Shown piece after piece: positions 1 to 7,540 of a stretch of DNA of 64,000 bases. The notes under the pieces were generated by a model. That model was given only the letters and a program-made list of their open reading frames with translations, was not told where the DNA came from and made no database searches. The DNA is from Pararhizobium polonicum (GTDB lineage Bacteria; Pseudomonadota; Alphaproteobacteria; Rhizobiales; Rhizobiaceae), in NCBI RefSeq assembly GCF_001687365.1, contig NZ_LGLV01000012.1:1-64000 (forward strand). The letters run 5' to 3'. Positions within the stretch are counted from its first letter, which is position 1; the number at the start of each line of letters is the position of its first letter. Both the position numbers and the translations under genes were made by a program.

Positions 1-135
1 TCCGAAGACGACGCCTATCTGTCCACCGTCATCGACGAGGCGATCACCCGCAAGCCCAAGGGCCACGATTTCATCATCGACCGCACCCGCAACAAACCGG
101 CAGTCGCAAGGCATATGAGCGTTACGGGCGGGTGA
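1..135 (+). CDS. moaA: GTP 3',8-cyclase MoaA, C-terminal end only (partial)
   Basis: Only the last 44 codons are in the window; the gene enters from the left edge and ends at a TGA at 133-135. The piece contains KGHDFIIDR and ends in the Gly-Gly pair typical of MoaA, the radical-SAM enzyme that starts molybdopterin synthesis from GTP; the di-glycine C-terminus is needed for activity in the family. The mobA-mobB pair 5.3 kb downstream on the same strand handles the last steps of the same cofactor, which supports the call. The catalytic Fe-S domain is outside the window, so identification rests on a short tail and on context. Confidence 0.72.
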   Translation, partial: SEDDAYLSTVIDEAITRKPKGHDFIIDRTRNKPAVARHMSVTGG

Positions 136-317
136 AGTTCGTTTGGCGGATGCCATCGAGCTGCCATGCCATGTTGACGACAATCATGCCGCGCGGAAGA
201 TATTTCAACGGCTGTCGCGCATTTTGTCTCGGAAAACCGATTCTGCGATAGTAGAAAATTCGGACGCAAAGCGTAGGCTTAATTTTGACATTTACGGTCG
301 TGAGCGAAGGATTTTCT

Positions 318-1364
318 GTGGTCGGTCATGCCTTCATCATTGGCGGCACAGGTCAGATAGGCCACGCCGTTGCTACTCAGTTTCTGGACCAGGGTTGGCG
401 TGTCACATTGTCCAGCCGCGGCACGCGACCCAGTCATGGTTCCCTTGTTTCGCGAGGGGCGACGGTTGCGGTTGTGGATCGCGAGGAGCCGGGGGTTCTG
501 GCGAAGGTACTGGCAAATGGCGCGGATGTCGTTATCGACATGATCGCTTATACTGAAGCTCACGCCAATCAATTGCTTGAGATCGAGCGCGATGTCGGCG
601 CATTCGTCGTCATATCGTCATCCAGCGTTTACCGCGACGATGCTGGCCGAACCCTCGATGAGGCAGGGCAAACCGGTTTTCCGGACTTTCCCGAGCCAAT
701 CATAGAATCCCAATCAACCGTTGATCCAGGCCCGGAAACCTACTCCACCCGGAAGGTCGCGCTCGAACGTCGCCTTTTGGATCGAGCCAGCCCGCCGGTC
801 ACCATCGTGCGGCCATGCGCGATCCACGGCCCTTATTCGACCCATCCGCGCGAATTTTGGTTCGTCAAACGCATGCTCGACGGCCGGAAGGTCATCCCTC
901 TGGCATATCGGGGCCAAAGCCGTTTCCATACGTCGGCGGTGGCAAACATTGCCGCGCTGATCGGCGCCGCTGTCAAAAACCCGGCTACCCGTATCCTCAA
1001 CATCGCCGATCCGACTGCGCTGACTGTCGCTGAAATCGGCGCATTGATTGGCAGGCATCTGGGCTATGACGGCACGATACTGCCGATTGATAGTAGAGAC
1101 GAAAAGGGCAATGCTGCTGTCGGCTGGTCCCCTTGGTCAGTACCTGCTCCATTTACTCTCAACACCGATGCTGCAACCGCTATGGGGTATAAGCCGGTGA
1201 CGGCGTATGAAGATTCGATCGCCAAGACATGCGATTGGCTCTTGAGTAAAAATGGCGCCGATTGGAAAGAAAAGTTCCCGATCCTCGCGGCCTATCCTCG
1301 TGAACTCTTTGATTATTTGACCGAAGATGAATTTCTGGCGACTGGAGATTTGCGGGAACTCTAA
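318..1364 (+). CDS. NAD(P)-dependent epimerase/dehydratase family protein (extended SDR)
   Basis: A Rossmann-fold protein of the extended SDR type, about 348 residues. The N-terminus carries GGTGQIG, the nucleotide-binding glycine motif, a few residues after the start. Further on are ISSSSVY and a YSTRK segment that fits the catalytic YxxxK. The frame is open from a TTG at 285, but GTG at 318 has AAGGA six bases upstream and puts the glycine motif in its usual place, so 318 is preferred. Proteins like this act on nucleotide sugars or related alcohols; the substrate cannot be read here. It sits alone between moaA and a convergent chemoreceptor gene and is followed by a likely terminator. Confidence 0.75.
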   Translation: MVGHAFIIGGTGQIGHAVATQFLDQGWRVTLSSRGTRPSHGSLVSRGATVAVVDREEPGVLAKVLANGADVVIDMIAYTEAHANQLLEIERDVGAFVVISSSSVYRDDAGRTLDEAGQTGFPDFPEPIIESQSTVDPGPETYSTRKVALERRLLDRASPPVTIVRPCAIHGPYSTHPREFWFVKRMLDGRKVIPLAYRGQSRFHTSAVANIAALIGAAVKNPATRILNIADPTALTVAEIGALIGRHLGYDGTILPIDSRDEKGNAAVGWSPWSVPAPFTLNTDAATAMGYKPVTAYEDSIAKTCDWLLSKNGADWKEKFPILAAYPRELFDYLTEDEFLATGDLREL

Positions 1365-1437
1365 AAATGTCGCGACAACGCGACGACACTTGAAAGCCCC
1401 CCAAACCTCTGTCGCAAACCTCCGCTGGCAAAAGTCC

Positions 1438-1456
1438 AAGCTGAGCCAGCTTTTTT
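1438..1456 (+). terminator. Rho-independent terminator after the epimerase gene
   Basis: AAGCTG-AGC-CAGCTT forms a six-pair stem with a three-base loop and runs straight into a T tract. It lies 74 bases after the epimerase stop, on the strand that gene is read from. The stem is short, so efficiency is uncertain. Confidence 0.5.
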
Positions 1457-1517
1457 CGATGGGCACACAAACGAGCGTGCCACAGTTCAATTGGCTTGAG
1501 GCAAGCGATCACCAGCC

Positions 1518-4073
1518 TCAAGCCGCGTAGCTTCGCCCGTATCCCTGCTGCGCCCGGCCGCCCGCCACCGAACGGCTGGTGCCGGTCTTGAAGCGCTCGA
1601 TCTTCTCGTTGAGGATATCCACCTGACGGCGCAGGCCGTGGATTTCGGCGGTGTTTTCCTCCACCATCGTCGCGTTCTGCTGGGTGATCAGCTCGACCTC
1701 GCGCACGGCCTCGTTGACCTCGTTGAGGCCGCGATACTGGTCGGCGGCAGCCGATTCGATGTTGCTGACCAGCTGGTGGATGGTCGAGATGTGTTCGTTG
1801 ATGACACCAAGCGCATTGCCGGTTTCCTGTACCAGCTCCACGCCGCCGCGCACCTGCACCGAGCTTTCGGAAATCAGCCCCTTGATTTCGCGGGCCGCCC
1901 CGGCGCAGCGCTGGGCAAGCTCGCGGACTTCCTGGGCTACGACAGCAAAGCCGCGGCCGGCATCGCCCGCGCGGGCCGCCTCGACACCGGCGTTCAGCGC
2001 CAGAAGGTTGGTTTGGAAGGCAATCTCGTCGATGACGCCGATGATCGTCGAGATCTTGTCGGACGATTTGTTGATCGCAGCCATGGCGTCGATCGCCTTG
2101 GCGACGACCTCGCCGGAATGCTTGGCATAGCTGTGCGTCTGGTCGACGGACACCGTCGTCTTGCGCGCGCTTTCAGCCGTCGAGCGAACGATTTCCGTCA
2201 GTTGGCCAAGGGCCCGCGAACTCTGCTCGAGGGCTGCGGCCTGCTGCTCGGTGCGGCGGGCCAGATCGTCGGCCGACGATGCCAGGTTGCCGGTGCCGCT
2301 GGTGATTTCGTCGGTCACGGTCCGCACGTCGATCAGCGTCGCCCGCAGCGCCTCGACGGCATTGTTGTAGGTGCGGGCCATGACGATGTAATCTTCGGAA
2401 AGATTTTCCGCCATGCCCTCTTCCAGATTGCCGTCGGCAAGCTTTGCCAGAACGTCGGAGAGTGCGGTCAGCGCTTCGATCTGATCGGCCTCGATGCGGG
2501 CGCGCTCCTGACGGCGGCGGGCCTCCTCTTCGGCCGAGAGCGTGCGGGCAGCTTCGGCTTCCTGTCCGAGCCGGACATTTTCGACCGCGTTGTCGCGGAA
2601 GACGGCGACCGAGCGCACCATGTCGCCGATCTCGTCGCCGCGGTTGCGGCCTTCGATGGCGACGTCGAGATCGCCATTGGCAAGCCGCGTCATCGTCTCG
2701 GTCACGCGCTTGAGCGGGCCGCGCAGGGTTTCGATCAGCATCAGACCGCCGATGATGGCCAGCAGCGTGCCCGCCACCATGGCGGTGATCGACACATCGG
2801 CCGAACGCTGGCTATCCTGCTTGCCGGCTTCCTGAGCGCTGCTGACGAAGCTCTCCAGCGTCTGGCTGGCGTTTGCCACCAGCGTTGCAGCCTCCGCCTT
2901 GGCAACCTGCCAGCGGGCACCGACGTCGATCAGTTGCGCGGTACCGGTATCGATATCCTGCAGCGACGGTGCAAGTTTGCCGGCGAGATCGCGCAAGGCG
3001 GCATTCTTGCCGCCCATTTCCGACAGTTTCGCCACGCTCTCGCGCACCGCGACGAGATCGCTCATCACGCTGTCGCGGCTGGCGGTATCCAGCCTGCGAT
3101 GCAGCTCGCTGATGTGCAGGCGGGTGGCGTCGAGCCCCTTGAACGTGTCGTTCATCAGGCCGATCAGCGCCTTCAGCGTGGAAATCTCGCTGTCCATGCC
3201 GACGAAGCGCTTGGCCGCCGTGTCCGAATTGATCGCGGCTTCCTTGGCGAAGTCCGCCTCATATTTCGAAAATTTGATCAGCACCGAACCCAGCTGCGTC
3301 TTCTTGACGTCGTTCGGATCGGCATTTGCCAGGATATCCTGGACCGCCTGCGTATCGGCCTTCACGTCGGCAATCCGCGTCAGCACCTTGTCGGACGCGA
3401 TTTTCTCGGCCTCGGTGATCTGCTTGAGCAGATGCGGCAGCAGCTTGGTGGCCTGCTCGACCTTGGCGTCCGGCGCGATCGCCATGGTGACCGGCAGGCG
3501 GAATTTCTTGATGCGCTCGGCAAGGCCCTGATAGGCGGCGGCATCGAACAGCAGCGCCTTGGCGAAGGCTTCCTTCTCGCCGGATTCCTTGCGCAGGAAG
3601 TCGATCTGCTTGAAGGCCGTATTGCCCTGCGCGGTCATGTCGGCAAGGGCCGCATCCAGCGATGCCGTCACGCCGTCGCGTTCGGTCTTGATCGACCAGA
3701 GCTTTTCCTGCTGCCCGCGCATCGCATCGCCCAGCGCCACGACCGAGCTGATCTTGGCCTTGTCGACCTCATCGCTCAGCAGGCCGTTCAGCGTACGGAT
3801 ACCGTCTTCCTGCTCGTCGATCCGCCCGGCCAGCGTTGCCCGCGTTTCATCGGCCGGCTGGTCGACGAAGCTTTGCAACGCGCTGCGCAGCGCCTGAAAG
3901 TCGGAGAGATTGTTGATCGTTTCGCGCGTCACGGTCATGTGGCCGTTGAGCGTGCTTGCGGTGAAATAGCCGACAAGGCCGATGCCGGCGATAAGGGCAA
4001 CCAGCGGCACGACAAACAGCAAAACCTTGGTGACAATGCGCAGGCGCTGCAAAGAACGATCGATCAGGGACAT
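1518..4073 (-). CDS. Methyl-accepting chemotaxis protein
   Basis: A transmembrane chemoreceptor of about 851 residues. A short cytoplasmic N-terminus is followed by TM1 (about 13-36), a long periplasmic sensor region of nearly 400 residues rich in helix-forming sequence, TM2 (about 427-449), a HAMP domain with a GDEIGDM stretch, and a long coiled signalling domain. The hairpin tip, DEIAFQTNLLALNAGVEAAR at about residues 682-701, is the conserved site that contacts CheA and CheW. No C-terminal CheR-binding pentapeptide is visible. The frame is open to 4151, but ATG 4073 has GGAG six bases upstream and places TM1 correctly. The ligand is unknown. No other chemotaxis genes are adjacent, so this is an orphan receptor. 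Confidence 0.9.
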   Translation of the reverse strand: MSLIDRSLQRLRIVTKVLLFVVPLVALIAGIGLVGYFTASTLNGHMTVTRETINNLSDFQALRSALQSFVDQPADETRATLAGRIDEQEDGIRTLNGLLSDEVDKAKISSVVALGDAMRGQQEKLWSIKTERDGVTASLDAALADMTAQGNTAFKQIDFLRKESGEKEAFAKALLFDAAAYQGLAERIKKFRLPVTMAIAPDAKVEQATKLLPHLLKQITEAEKIASDKVLTRIADVKADTQAVQDILANADPNDVKKTQLGSVLIKFSKYEADFAKEAAINSDTAAKRFVGMDSEISTLKALIGLMNDTFKGLDATRLHISELHRRLDTASRDSVMSDLVAVRESVAKLSEMGGKNAALRDLAGKLAPSLQDIDTGTAQLIDVGARWQVAKAEAATLVANASQTLESFVSSAQEAGKQDSQRSADVSITAMVAGTLLAIIGGLMLIETLRGPLKRVTETMTRLANGDLDVAIEGRNRGDEIGDMVRSVAVFRDNAVENVRLGQEAEAARTLSAEEEARRRQERARIEADQIEALTALSDVLAKLADGNLEEGMAENLSEDYIVMARTYNNAVEALRATLIDVRTVTDEITSGTGNLASSADDLARRTEQQAAALEQSSRALGQLTEIVRSTAESARKTTVSVDQTHSYAKHSGEVVAKAIDAMAAINKSSDKISTIIGVIDEIAFQTNLLALNAGVEAARAGDAGRGFAVVAQEVRELAQRCAGAAREIKGLISESSVQVRGGVELVQETGNALGVINEHISTIHQLVSNIESAAADQYRGLNEVNEAVREVELITQQNATMVEENTAEIHGLRRQVDILNEKIERFKTGTSRSVAGGRAQQGYGRSYAA

Positions 4074-4527
4074 TCCGAACTCCAGATATTGAGCAAACCG
4101 GACATTCCCGCCAGACTGCTCTCGCAGAAGAGAACCGACACCGGTGCGCAACCATGGCGCTCGTCCGGAAAGTCATCCGGTTGACCTGAACGGAAAGTCT
4201 TGACCGTTACGTCAACCATAATCGCATCATGCGAAGGGCAGCGGAATAGCGGCACACTAGGCAGCGAAACTTAATATTTCGCCAAAAATCCGGTGGTTTA
4301 GCGATGTACAGCCGGATTTCTCAGGACCGTATTTCACCGCTGCGGAATGATCAAGGAAACGGCTATTCTGTCTTTTCTGCCGCGAATTGTGACAAATGAA
4401 GGATAGCAGTTGCATAAAAGAAATGCCGATGCTTTAGAGATAGGCAAGATCAGCATTGCAAACCTTCGAGTCCGCCGCAGGCTGGTTTAAAAAAACGGGC
4501 GGCGGCGAGAACGGACCCATAAAAAGA
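4074..4527. other. Divergent intergenic region between the chemoreceptor and the EamA gene
   Basis: This 454-bp spacer is clearly more AT-rich than its flanks and serves two divergent genes. It holds an inverted repeat TTGAC-N6-GTCAA at 4200-4215 on the chemoreceptor side, which could be a regulator site, and a possible plus-strand promoter listed separately. No gene or RNA is supported in it. Confidence 0.5.
4410..4438 (+). promoter_or_regulatory. Possible sigma-70 promoter of the EamA gene
   Basis: TTGCAT, 17 bases, then TTTAGA, lying about 90 bases upstream of ATG 4528 in an AT-rich stretch. Both hexamers are imperfect, so this is a candidate only. Confidence 0.3.
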
Positions 4528-5436
4528 ATGCAACCTACCGCCAATTTCCGCGGCGCCGTTTTCATGTGCCTGGCCATGGCCGGCTTCACCTGCAACGACG
4601 CCCTGGTCAAATCCGTCACCGGCGAAATGAATGCCGGCCAGATCATGCTGGTGCGCGGCTTCTTCACCTCGCTTCTCGTGCTGATGATTGCCCGCCACTT
4701 CGGCGCACTGCGGTCGTTTCGTCTGATTCTCACCCCGGTCATCGCGCTTCGCATTGTCGCCGAAGTCTTCGCATCCATCACCTATATCCTGGCACTCGGC
4801 CAGATTCCGCTCGCCAATGCCTCGGCCATCCTGCAGGCTCTGCCGCTGGCTGTAACGCTCGGTGCAGCGCTGTTCCTGTCGGAGCCGGTCGGCTGGCGGC
4901 GCTGGCTGGCGATCCTCACCGGGTTCGCCGGCGTGCTGATCGTGCTCAGGCCCGGGCCGGAAGGCTTTACCGGCGCAGCGCTTAGCGTGCTGGCATCCGT
5001 GGTCTTCGCGGCGATCCGGGATCTCTGCACCCGGCGGATCGATCCAGCCGTGCCGTCGCTCTTCATCTCCGCCATCACCGCGGTGGTCATCACGCTGGTC
5101 GGCGCCGCACTTGTCGTACCGCTCGGCGGCTGGCAACCGATGTCGCTGGTCTCCGTCAGCCACCTTGGAGCCGCCAGCCTGTTGCTGCTGGTCGGCTACC
5201 AGTTCATCGTGCTCGCCATGCGCAACGGTGAAATCGCCATTGTCGCCCCCTTCCGCTATACCAGCCTGATCTGGTCGATCGGCATCGGCATCCTGTTCTT
5301 TTCCGAACAACCGGATATCTGGATGGTGACGGGCGTCGCGGTGATCGTCTGCTCCGGTCTCTATACCTTCGCGCGTGAAAACAAGCGGCGGGCGACGGCC
5401 GTGGCACAGCAATCGGAGCCGGGCTCACCAAAATGA
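4528..5436 (+). CDS. EamA/DMT-family transporter
   Basis: A polytopic inner-membrane protein of about 302 residues with the ten-helix pattern of the drug/metabolite transporter superfamily, made of two EamA repeats. The first repeat starts at once with RGAVFMCLAMAGF and the second holds a long hydrophobic run ending around the last 40 residues. The tail is hydrophilic. The frame can be opened at TTG 4456, but ATG 4528 places the first helix where the family has it. Substrate is not predictable from sequence. It precedes mobA by 43 bases on the same strand and may be cotranscribed with it, though a role in molybdenum cofactor metabolism is not implied by the family. Confidence 0.85.
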   Translation: MQPTANFRGAVFMCLAMAGFTCNDALVKSVTGEMNAGQIMLVRGFFTSLLVLMIARHFGALRSFRLILTPVIALRIVAEVFASITYILALGQIPLANASAILQALPLAVTLGAALFLSEPVGWRRWLAILTGFAGVLIVLRPGPEGFTGAALSVLASVVFAAIRDLCTRRIDPAVPSLFISAITAVVITLVGAALVVPLGGWQPMSLVSVSHLGAASLLLLVGYQFIVLAMRNGEIAIVAPFRYTSLIWSIGIGILFFSEQPDIWMVTGVAVIVCSGLYTFARENKRRATAVAQQSEPGSPK

Positions 5437-5479
5437 ACGGGTTCGCCGAAATGAGCGGATCGAAAGACGGGGAGATTCG

Positions 5480-6139
5480 ATGAGCATACCGTCCATTCCG
5501 TCGACACCTCCCGCACCCGGCATCGTCCTTGCCGGCGGCCGGTCCTCGCGCATGGGCAGCGACAAGGCGGTGATGATGCTTGGCGGCAGGCCGCTTCTGC
5601 AGCGGGTCATCGCGCGCCTCGCCCCGCAGACAGCCGGCCTTGCCGTCAACAGCAACACCGCCACCGAACTGGATTTTGCACCCGGCATCGCCGTCTTTGC
5701 CGATACCGTTGCCGGCCATGTCGGGCCGATGGCCGGCGTGCTGTCGGGACTGCGCCACGCGGCCACGCATTTTCCGGCCGCCAGCCATGTCGTCACCGTT
5801 CCGACCGACACGCCGTTCCTCCCGCTGGATCTCGTCGCCCGGTTTCAGGCAGCGATCACCCTGCCCGGCCAGATCGCCGTCGCCACATCGGGCGGCATCC
5901 TGCACCCGGTCTTCGCGCTTTGGCCGATCGCCCTCGCTGACGAACTCGAGCATTGGCTGCTGACGGACGACAAGCGCCGGGTGCGTAGCTTCATCCAGCG
6001 TCATCCGATGATCGAGGCCGATTTCCCCGTGCCGGACACCCCGCAAGGCCCGATCGATCCGTTCTTCAATATCAATACGCCGGCCGACCTCGATACTGCC
6101 GAACGCTGGCTGCCGCTCATCGAGGACATTGAAAGATGA
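5480..6139 (+). CDS. mobA: Molybdenum cofactor guanylyltransferase MobA
   Basis: MobA joins GMP from GTP to molybdopterin to make the bis-MGD form of the cofactor in the cytoplasm. The 219-residue product has the nucleotidyltransferase signature LAGGRSSRMGSDKA near the N-terminus, PTDTPFLPLDL in the middle for nucleotide and metal binding, and INTPADLDTAE near the C-terminus, all typical of the family. ATG 5480 has GGGGAG six to ten bases upstream. Its stop overlaps the start of mobB in an ATGA, so the two genes are translationally coupled. Confidence 0.95.
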   Translation: MSIPSIPSTPPAPGIVLAGGRSSRMGSDKAVMMLGGRPLLQRVIARLAPQTAGLAVNSNTATELDFAPGIAVFADTVAGHVGPMAGVLSGLRHAATHFPAASHVVTVPTDTPFLPLDLVARFQAAITLPGQIAVATSGGILHPVFALWPIALADELEHWLLTDDKRRVRSFIQRHPMIEADFPVPDTPQGPIDPFFNINTPADLDTAERWLPLIEDIER

Positions 6140-6672
6140 CATTGCCAAAAACCCGGGAGCCCAAAATCTTCGGCATTGCCGGCTGGAAGAATTCCGGCAA
6201 GACCGGCCTTGCCGTGCGCCTGGTCACCGAGTTGACGCGGCGCGGCTACCGCGTCTCCACGGTCAAGCATGCCCATCATGATTTCGATATCGACAAGGTC
6301 GGCGCCGACAGCTTTCGCCACCGCGAGGCCGGTGCCCATGAAGTGACCATCGTGTCCGGCACACGCTACGCCATCATGCACGAGTTGCGCGGCGCACCGG
6401 AGCCGAGCTTTGCAGAGATCCTCGCCCGCCTCGCCCCTTGCGATCTCGTGCTGATCGAAGGCTACAAGCGCGAGCCGATCCCCAAGATCGAGGCACGGCG
6501 GCTGGAATCGCAGAACCGCGAGCCGCTGGCCCCGACCGACCCGCATATCGTGGCGATTGCCGCCGATCATCCGGTTGAAGACACCGGGCTTGTCCTGTTC
6601 GACCTGAACGACACGATGGCGATCGCCGATTTCATCGAGCGCACCACCGGACTGGCAAAACAGCCGGACTGA
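6136..6672 (+). CDS. mobB: Molybdopterin-guanine dinucleotide biosynthesis protein MobB
   Basis: A 178-residue P-loop GTP-binding protein that helps MobA in the last step of bis-MGD synthesis. The Walker A motif is GWKNSGKTGL near residue 17, and the conserved TVKHAHHDFDIDKVGADSFR segment follows; LVLIEGYKREPIPKIE is the family's C-terminal signature. The gene overlaps mobA by four bases and ends only ten bases from a convergent gene. MobB is accessory in E. coli; its coupling to mobA here suggests the same supporting role. Confidence 0.95.
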   Translation: MTLPKTREPKIFGIAGWKNSGKTGLAVRLVTELTRRGYRVSTVKHAHHDFDIDKVGADSFRHREAGAHEVTIVSGTRYAIMHELRGAPEPSFAEILARLAPCDLVLIEGYKREPIPKIEARRLESQNREPLAPTDPHIVAIAADHPVEDTGLVLFDLNDTMAIADFIERTTGLAKQPD

Positions 6673-6682
6673 CGGATCGGCG

Positions 6683-7417
6683 TCAGTTGGCAGTATCGTC
6701 GCTGCCGTCTTCCGTCCCGTCATTGAGCCGGACGAAGGCGTAGCCTTTGGCCTTCAGGTCGAGGATGCCCTTGACGACCCCCGCACCGGCAGCATGCGTC
6801 GGCTGGTTGATATGGGCGATGATCACATCGCCGTCCCTTGCAGCCGATATCCGCTTTTCCGAGGCCGGTGCCGCCAGCAGCGAACCGCCATCGCCGTTGA
6901 TCGAATAGCCGGCGACGCGAAATCCCATCTGGCGGATCTGGCCGATCGAGGACAGGCTGTATTTTGCCGTCGCACCACGAAACCAGTGTGGCGTCAGGCC
7001 TTGCCCGGCCATGGCGGTTGCGCCACCGGCCACTTCCGCTTCGACAGCCTGCGGGCTTCCTGCCGCCGCAATACCGTAGATCGACACCGGCAAATCGACG
7101 GCGGGAACATGCATCGCCCCGTGGTTCTCGATCTCGAACAGATCCGGATGCGCCTTGAGCACGGCGATCGCTGCTGCATTGCGCTTCAACCAGCGGCCGG
7201 TGACGAAGATGGTCGCGGGAATCCGGTTGTCGATCAGCGTCGACAGGATGCGCTCGTCGGTCTTGCCGCTGCAGGCATCGAAGGTCAGCGCAACACGCGG
7301 GGGTGCGCCCTTCTCCTGCTTTTGCAGCCGCAGCTGCGGCTCCACCAGCCGGGTCGCGGCAAGGGAGGCGTGGCCGGCCGAAACGGTCATCAGAAGCGTG
7401 GCAAGAAGGATTTTCAT
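6683..7417 (-). CDS. Secreted polysaccharide deacetylase family protein
   Basis: A NodB-fold carbohydrate esterase of about 244 residues that probably removes acetyl groups from a cell-surface or extracellular glycan. It begins with a signal peptide (MKILLATLLMTVSAGHASLAA). TFDAC near residue 48 replaces the usual TFDDG and keeps the metal-binding Asp; HGAMH supplies the two metal-binding His; WFRGAT is the later active-site motif. The frame is open to 7471, but ATG 7417 begins the signal peptide. It lies downstream of the OmpA-like gene on the same strand, separated by a strong terminator, so it is probably transcribed mainly on its own. Substrate is unknown. Confidence 0.8.
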   Translation of the reverse strand: MKILLATLLMTVSAGHASLAATRLVEPQLRLQKQEKGAPPRVALTFDACSGKTDERILSTLIDNRIPATIFVTGRWLKRNAAAIAVLKAHPDLFEIENHGAMHVPAVDLPVSIYGIAAAGSPQAVEAEVAGGATAMAGQGLTPHWFRGATAKYSLSSIGQIRQMGFRVAGYSINGDGGSLLAAPASEKRISAARDGDVIIAHINQPTHAAGAGVVKGILDLKAKGYAFVRLNDGTEDGSDDTAN

Positions 7418-7473
7418 GAAGAGGCTCGCAAGATTGTCCGGCGGCACAGGCCGCGGGAAGAAGCATACCACGC

Positions 7474-7505
7474 AAAACGGCCCGGTGCTGCATGCACCGG
7501 GCCGT
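7474..7505 (-). terminator. Strong rho-independent terminator after the OmpA-family gene
   Basis: A perfect 12-base-pair GC-rich stem (7477-7488 with 7494-7505) with a five-base loop; read on the minus strand it is followed by TTTT. It lies 36 bases past the stop of the OmpA-family gene. Confidence 0.85.
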
Positions 7506-7540
7506 CTGCAACGGCGTGTTGATCAAAGCCCGGACTGTGG

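Noticed and set aside
1638-4184. Very long plus-strand open frame opposite the chemoreceptor gene
   Set aside because: High-GC shadow of a real gene; His/Arg/Asp-rich nonsense composition and no recognisable motif.
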